Source: Thalassotalea_A litorea (lineage in GTDB: Bacteria; Pseudomonadota; Gammaproteobacteria; Enterobacterales; Alteromonadaceae). From it: 64,000 nt of DNA. The notes under the pieces are model-generated. The model saw nothing but the letters and a program-made list of their open reading frames with translations, was not told where the DNA came from and made no database searches. The stretch spans positions 1 to 64,000 of the forward strand of contig NZ_JBHZSG010000015.1 in NCBI RefSeq assembly GCF_043642205.1, written 5' to 3'. Position numbers and translations under genes: made by a program. Each line of letters opens with the position of its first letter. Position 1 is the first letter of the stretch. Below are positions 60,634 to 64,000 of this stretch, piece by piece.

Positions 60634-61542
60634 ATGTCTGTAAATGCAGGAAAGAGTATTCGTAAAGCGGTAATTCCTGTCGCAGGGTTAGGCACACGGA
60701 TGTTACCAGCCACGAAAGCTATCCCTAAAGAAATGCTACCCGTAGTTGATAAGCCACTGATTCAATACATTGTTAATGAATGTATTGCTGCGGGTATCAA
60801 AGAAATCGTCCTGGTAACGCACTCCTCAAAAAATGCCATTGAAAATCATTTTGATAAATCATTCGAGCTGGAAACCTCGTTAGAAAAACGCGTCAAGCGT
60901 AAACTACTTGAAGAAATTCAGGCGATTTGTCCAAAAGATGTCACCATTATCCAGGTGCGTCAGGGAGAAGCCAAGGGATTGGGACATGCCGTATTAAAAG
61001 CTTTGCCCATAGTTGGTCATGAACCATTTGTTGTCGTATTGCCTGACGTATTAATTGATGATGCTTCCGCAAATCTAAAAACTGAAAACCTGGCAGCAAT
61101 GATGTCCCGATATGAGACCACCGGGCACAGTCAAATTATGGTTGAACCGGTACCCATGGAAAAAGTGAGTGCGTACGGCGTTGTTGATTGTAACGGTCAC
61201 GAATTGAACGCTGGAGATTCCGCGCCAATGACAGCTGTTGTGGAAAAACCCGCGCTAGAAGATGCACCATCAAACCTTGCGGTAGTTGGACGTTACGTTT
61301 TATCGGAAGAAATTTGGCATTTGCTTGAATTTACACCACCAGGCGCAGGTGATGAAATCCAATTAACGGATGCCATTGCCAGTTTGATGAAGATTGAAAC
61401 CGTTGAAGCGTTCCATATGACCGGTAAATCCCATGATTGCGGTTCTAAAATGGGCTATATGAAAGCCAATGTAGAATATGGTTTACGCCACCCAGAACTT
61501 GCCGAAGGCTTTAAAGAGTATCTACAATCGGTTTTGAAATAA
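60634..61542 (+). CDS. galU: UTP-glucose-1-phosphate uridylyltransferase
   Basis: Makes UDP-glucose from UTP and glucose 1-phosphate, feeding galE and surface glycan synthesis. The 302 residues include the nucleotide-binding AVIPVAGLGTRMLPATKAIPKEMLPVVDKPLIQYIV (about 14-49), RQGEAKGLGHAVL, VLPDVLID, GVVDC and VEKP. Start follows AAGGAAG. It ends in a clear terminator. Confidence 0.97.
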   Translation: MSVNAGKSIRKAVIPVAGLGTRMLPATKAIPKEMLPVVDKPLIQYIVNECIAAGIKEIVLVTHSSKNAIENHFDKSFELETSLEKRVKRKLLEEIQAICPKDVTIIQVRQGEAKGLGHAVLKALPIVGHEPFVVVLPDVLIDDASANLKTENLAAMMSRYETTGHSQIMVEPVPMEKVSAYGVVDCNGHELNAGDSAPMTAVVEKPALEDAPSNLAVVGRYVLSEEIWHLLEFTPPGAGDEIQLTDAIASLMKIETVEAFHMTGKSHDCGSKMGYMKANVEYGLRHPELAEGFKEYLQSVLK

Positions 61543-61565
61543 ACTTTCCAGCCGTATCATTTTCG

Positions 61566-61598
61566 AAAGGCTCTGATTTTAGTATCAGAGCCTTTTTC
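61566..61598 (+). terminator. Intrinsic terminator after galU
   Basis: AAAGGCTCTGA (61566-61576) and TCAGAGCCTTT, with an 8-base loop, followed by TTTTT. Confidence 0.9.
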
Positions 61599-61684
61599 GT
61601 TTCTATTCGCTTGCAATAATACCATCGAACGAACGTTTAACGCGTATCACTTTCTGTCGTATATTGTATTGAGTCTTTGGGCCG

Positions 61685-62704
61685 CTAGGTCTCTTTAGTG
61701 TTCAAATTTTGATAGAACTTAACCAGGTGTTTTACAAATTGTGATGGCCTTTCAAGGTGTGGATAGTGACCCGTGTTTTCCATGGCGATTGTGGTCTCGT
61801 CTGGTTTGATTTGTCGAAATCGAGTTATCATCTGTGAGCCACTAATGGGGTCATCGCTCCCTGCAATTAGCCCCGTCGGCACTAACGTGTTTGCTAAGCC
61901 ACCTTCCCACCGTTGCTGGTATTTTATTCGTTCCTTCATATATCGGATTAATAGGGGAAAAACCCGTTTACCTTGTTGCAGGTTAAGCAGTTGCCAATAC
62001 TGCTGTAGTTTTTGTTCGGTTAATGGGACGGAGAATATCCTGTCCATGGAATGTCTAAATTGCTTAAAGCCTATCATCGGGGCAATGAATTTCCCCAACC
62101 GGGATGCGAGAAGTTTTTGAATGGGTAAAGGCTGATGAAAATCGGCAAAGATACCGCCATTGGTAAGGACCAATGATTGAATACTTTCTGTTTCCTGCAA
62201 GCGTATTAATAATTCGATGGCCACGGTATCACCAAAATCATGGCAAAGGATATGGTGTTTTTCGATATCTAACTGGCTAAGCAATGCTTGGGTTATATTG
62301 GCCTGAAGAAAGATTGAATATTCTATTTTGGGTTTGTCGCTACAGCCAAAGCCAAGAAAATCCAGGGTTATCAGGCGAAAATCTTTGGTTAACTGAGGCC
62401 AGATCGCCGCAAAGTCCCAGCTGCAAGTCGGAAATCCATGCAGTAATAACAATACCGGTTTTTGCGTTGTTGTATCTTTCGCAACGCTTTTAGAGTCGAT
62501 TGGTGATCTGCTATAAAGAGCGGACAGATCATCAAAATCACTATCCCGATAAAATATTTTATGATCACCGTAGTTGAAATAACGGCCTTGTTGATACCAG
62601 TTGTCGGCGTGATCTATGTCTTTATTATCGCACTTACTGATAGTCAAACTGGTGCTCGCTAAACAGAGATTGTGCCTGCAGCCAGATATCGCCAACCTGA
62701 CCAT
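61685..62704 (-). CDS. Alpha/beta hydrolase
   Basis: An alpha/beta-hydrolase-fold protein, 339 residues at most. The oxyanion-hole motif is LLLLHGFPTCSWDF and LDFLGFGCSDKP follows. At the nucleophile elbow it has HDFGDTVAIEL, so the nucleophile is Asp (H-D-x-G-D) as in haloalkane dehalogenase and epoxide hydrolase groups. The catalytic acid and His fall in GSDDPISG and ENTGHYPHLERP. The start is uncertain. The ATG at 62704 overlaps the aminotransferase gene by 71 bases, while a TTG at 62647 overlaps by 14; neither has a clear ribosome site. It is the last gene of a D-amino-acid-related cluster. Substrate unknown. Confidence 0.8.
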   Translation of the reverse strand: MVRLAISGCRHNLCLASTSLTISKCDNKDIDHADNWYQQGRYFNYGDHKIFYRDSDFDDLSALYSRSPIDSKSVAKDTTTQKPVLLLLHGFPTCSWDFAAIWPQLTKDFRLITLDFLGFGCSDKPKIEYSIFLQANITQALLSQLDIEKHHILCHDFGDTVAIELLIRLQETESIQSLVLTNGGIFADFHQPLPIQKLLASRLGKFIAPMIGFKQFRHSMDRIFSVPLTEQKLQQYWQLLNLQQGKRVFPLLIRYMKERIKYQQRWEGGLANTLVPTGLIAGSDDPISGSQMITRFRQIKPDETTIAMENTGHYPHLERPSQFVKHLVKFYQNLNTKET

Positions 62705-63494
62705 TACCGACCGGTTTGTTATCGATGGCGATCACCGGTGCGACTTGTTTCGTTGAGCTTGTGATCCAGACTTCATCGGCTGTTAACACTTCCTGTTTAC
62801 TGACCGCGCGTTCTGCAATGTTTAGGCGTGAATACTTTCTCAATACATCGAGCAAAATTAAGCGGGTGATGCCTGGCAGTATCTGATTATCTAAAGGCGG
62901 TGTTATTACCGTATCGCCTTTGACGATAAAGGCATTACACGCTGCCGCTTCGGTTAACATATCATGGTCATTAAACAACAATACTTCATCAAATCCATCT
63001 TTATAACCCTGCTGAAAATGCATCACATTACCTAACAAAGCGGTAGATTTAATATGACAACGTTGCCAACGCAAGTCCGTTAAGGTTTTTACCTTAAAGG
63101 TTTTTACTTGAGATTTAACCGCCTTAGGGGCTTCTGGAATCGCAAATGTGTAAGCAAAAACTGTCGGAGAAATGTGGTTCGGATATGCATGGTATCGGGT
63201 TGGACTGGTGCCTCGTGAGACATGCAAATAAATTCCCAGATTCCCATTACCGTTTTTTTCGACCAGTTGCTGGCATATTTCCAGCCATTTGGATTGCGTA
63301 TAATCCAGTGCGATGTCTACCTCTGCAAGGCCTTGATTTAAGCGTTCGATATGTGGCGTAAATCCGACAAACTTTCCATCGTAGCTGGGGATCACTTCAT
63401 ATATACCGTCACCAAACAAAAAGCCTCTGTCCATCGGCGATATCGTTGCCTGTTCAGCCTTCATAAATTCATTGTTTAAGAATACCCAGTTCAT
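62634..63494 (-). CDS. D-amino-acid aminotransferase-like PLP enzyme (class IV)
   Basis: A 286-residue fold-type IV aminotransferase. VFLNNEFMKAEQATISPMDRGFLFGDGIYEVIPSYDGK is the typical opening. The PLP lysine is in CHIKSTALLGNVM, and the phosphate-binding part is LLFNDHDMLTEAAACNAFIVKGD and ILPGITR. These fit D-alanine/D-glutamate transaminases, although branched-chain aminotransferase-like activity cannot be excluded. The ATG at 63494 follows AAAGG and lies 14 bases after the D-glutamate cyclase gene, so the two are probably one operon. Confidence 0.85.
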   Translation of the reverse strand: MNWVFLNNEFMKAEQATISPMDRGFLFGDGIYEVIPSYDGKFVGFTPHIERLNQGLAEVDIALDYTQSKWLEICQQLVEKNGNGNLGIYLHVSRGTSPTRYHAYPNHISPTVFAYTFAIPEAPKAVKSQVKTFKVKTLTDLRWQRCHIKSTALLGNVMHFQQGYKDGFDEVLLFNDHDMLTEAAACNAFIVKGDTVITPPLDNQILPGITRLILLDVLRKYSRLNIAERAVSKQEVLTADEVWITSSTKQVAPVIAIDNKPVGNGQVGDIWLQAQSLFSEHQFDYQ

Positions 63495-63508
63495 CGGTTG
63501 TTCTACCT

Positions 63509-64000
63509 TTATCGCTGTAATTGCGAAATATGGTCTTCGCAAAGTCGAGTTATTTGTTTAATGATTTGTTCGCCTGCGCTAAAGCACAAGCTGTCTTCGG
63601 TTAATTGATTTTGGCGGGTTACACCATCGACACTGCCATTGAGTGATAAAAACATCAACAATGCCTTGGTATTGATTCGCGTTAAAAACGATTGTTGGTG
63701 CCAGATAGCTAAAAAGGCAATCAAGCCATACGCAGCCCAATTGGATACATCGGCAATGATAAGCTCATCACATTTTGTAACCGAAGGCGTGATATCGAGT
63801 GATGCAATGTGACTGGCAATGTTGCCCATACCTATCTCATTACCGCCATCACCGATGGCAATCGTCGGGCATGCTGCCAGACGGATAAAGTCATCAAATC
63901 GCGCACAACGATGGGAAATATCTTCGCCACGCATATTGCGATAGGTATTATCTTCGGTCAACCCCGGTCGCTCTATGGCGATAATAAGTTCGGGGGCCAA
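63509..64000 (-). CDS. D-glutamate cyclase-like (DUF4392) protein, partial
   Basis: The C-terminal 163 residues of a protein whose start lies beyond the right edge. The block AIERPG....YRNMRGEDIS and the long motif IAIGDGGNEIGMGNI are signatures of the D-glutamate cyclase family (DUF4392), which forms 5-oxo-D-proline from D-glutamate. SNWAAYGLIAFLA follows. It sits just before a D-amino-acid aminotransferase-like gene, so D-glutamate metabolism is a likely shared theme. The predicted C-terminus is complete. Confidence 0.85.
   Translation of the reverse strand: MAPELIIAIERPGLTEDNTYRNMRGEDISHRCARFDDFIRLAACPTIAIGDGGNEIGMGNIASHIASLDITPSVTKCDELIIADVSNWAAYGLIAFLAIWHQQSFLTRINTKALLMFLSLNGSVDGVTRQNQLTEDSLCFSAGEQIIKQITRLCEDHISQLQR

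Overview
The window looks like a chromosomal segment of a marine gammaproteobacterium, most likely from the Alteromonadales (inference). The evidence is the epd-pgk-fba gene order, the fadIJ pair, a FlrB/FlrC-type sigma-54 two-component pair, the moxR/bat stress locus, a PEP-CTERM surface protein and moderate GC. I see no plasmid, prophage or complete insertion sequence. A D-glutamate cyclase gene is cut by the right edge.

Layout. 1-8.6 kb: a PEP-CTERM protein flanked by inverted copies of a dispersed repeat, a LysR regulator, a DUF481-like outer-membrane protein, the glycolytic/PLP operon epd-pgk-fba, a GhrA-like reductase, a 46-residue exported peptide, a 106-bp-period tandem repeat and tRNA-Arg(CCU). 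9.1-12.8 kb: an isolated FlgD-like gene behind a sigma-54-like promoter, then flrB-flrC. 12.9-18.6 kb: mlaA, ribH-nusB-thiL-pgpA and a POT peptide transporter. 19.2-34.9 kb: a surface-polysaccharide locus with WecA, an export protein, a KpsM/KpsT/KpsE-type ABC exporter, two sulfotransferase-like proteins, six glycosyltransferases, a DHH phosphoesterase and galE. 35-45 kb: putP, an ECF sigma factor with a DUF3379 partner, and moxR-DUF58-DUF4381-batA-batB/C-batD. 45.4-48.9 kb: fadI-fadJ behind a FadR-like operator. 49.2-50.3 kb: an island of small peptide genes. 50.5-64 kb: a 1520-residue propeller/GGDEF/EAL sensor, an M16 peptidase, a tandem Usp, a UDP-glucuronate epimerase-like protein and galU, an alpha/beta hydrolase, a D-amino-acid aminotransferase and the D-glutamate cyclase.

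The most interesting unit is on the minus strand at 49479-50310. A well-matched sigma-54 promoter drives a 141-residue exported protein made of eleven perfect IDTRIRIKP[A/S] decapeptides plus a degenerate one. Three small peptides of 33-34 residues follow, all ending in E-M-[P/S]-A-N-x-W-W-S. Each stop codon is fused to the next Shine-Dalgarno sequence (TAAGGAG), so the four cistrons look translationally coupled. I do not recognise this system. The wecA-galE locus should build and export a complex, possibly sulfated, surface glycan, with galE and galU supplying UDP-sugars. The sigma-54 activator FlrC is a possible regulator of both sigma-54-like promoters in the window, but this is inference.
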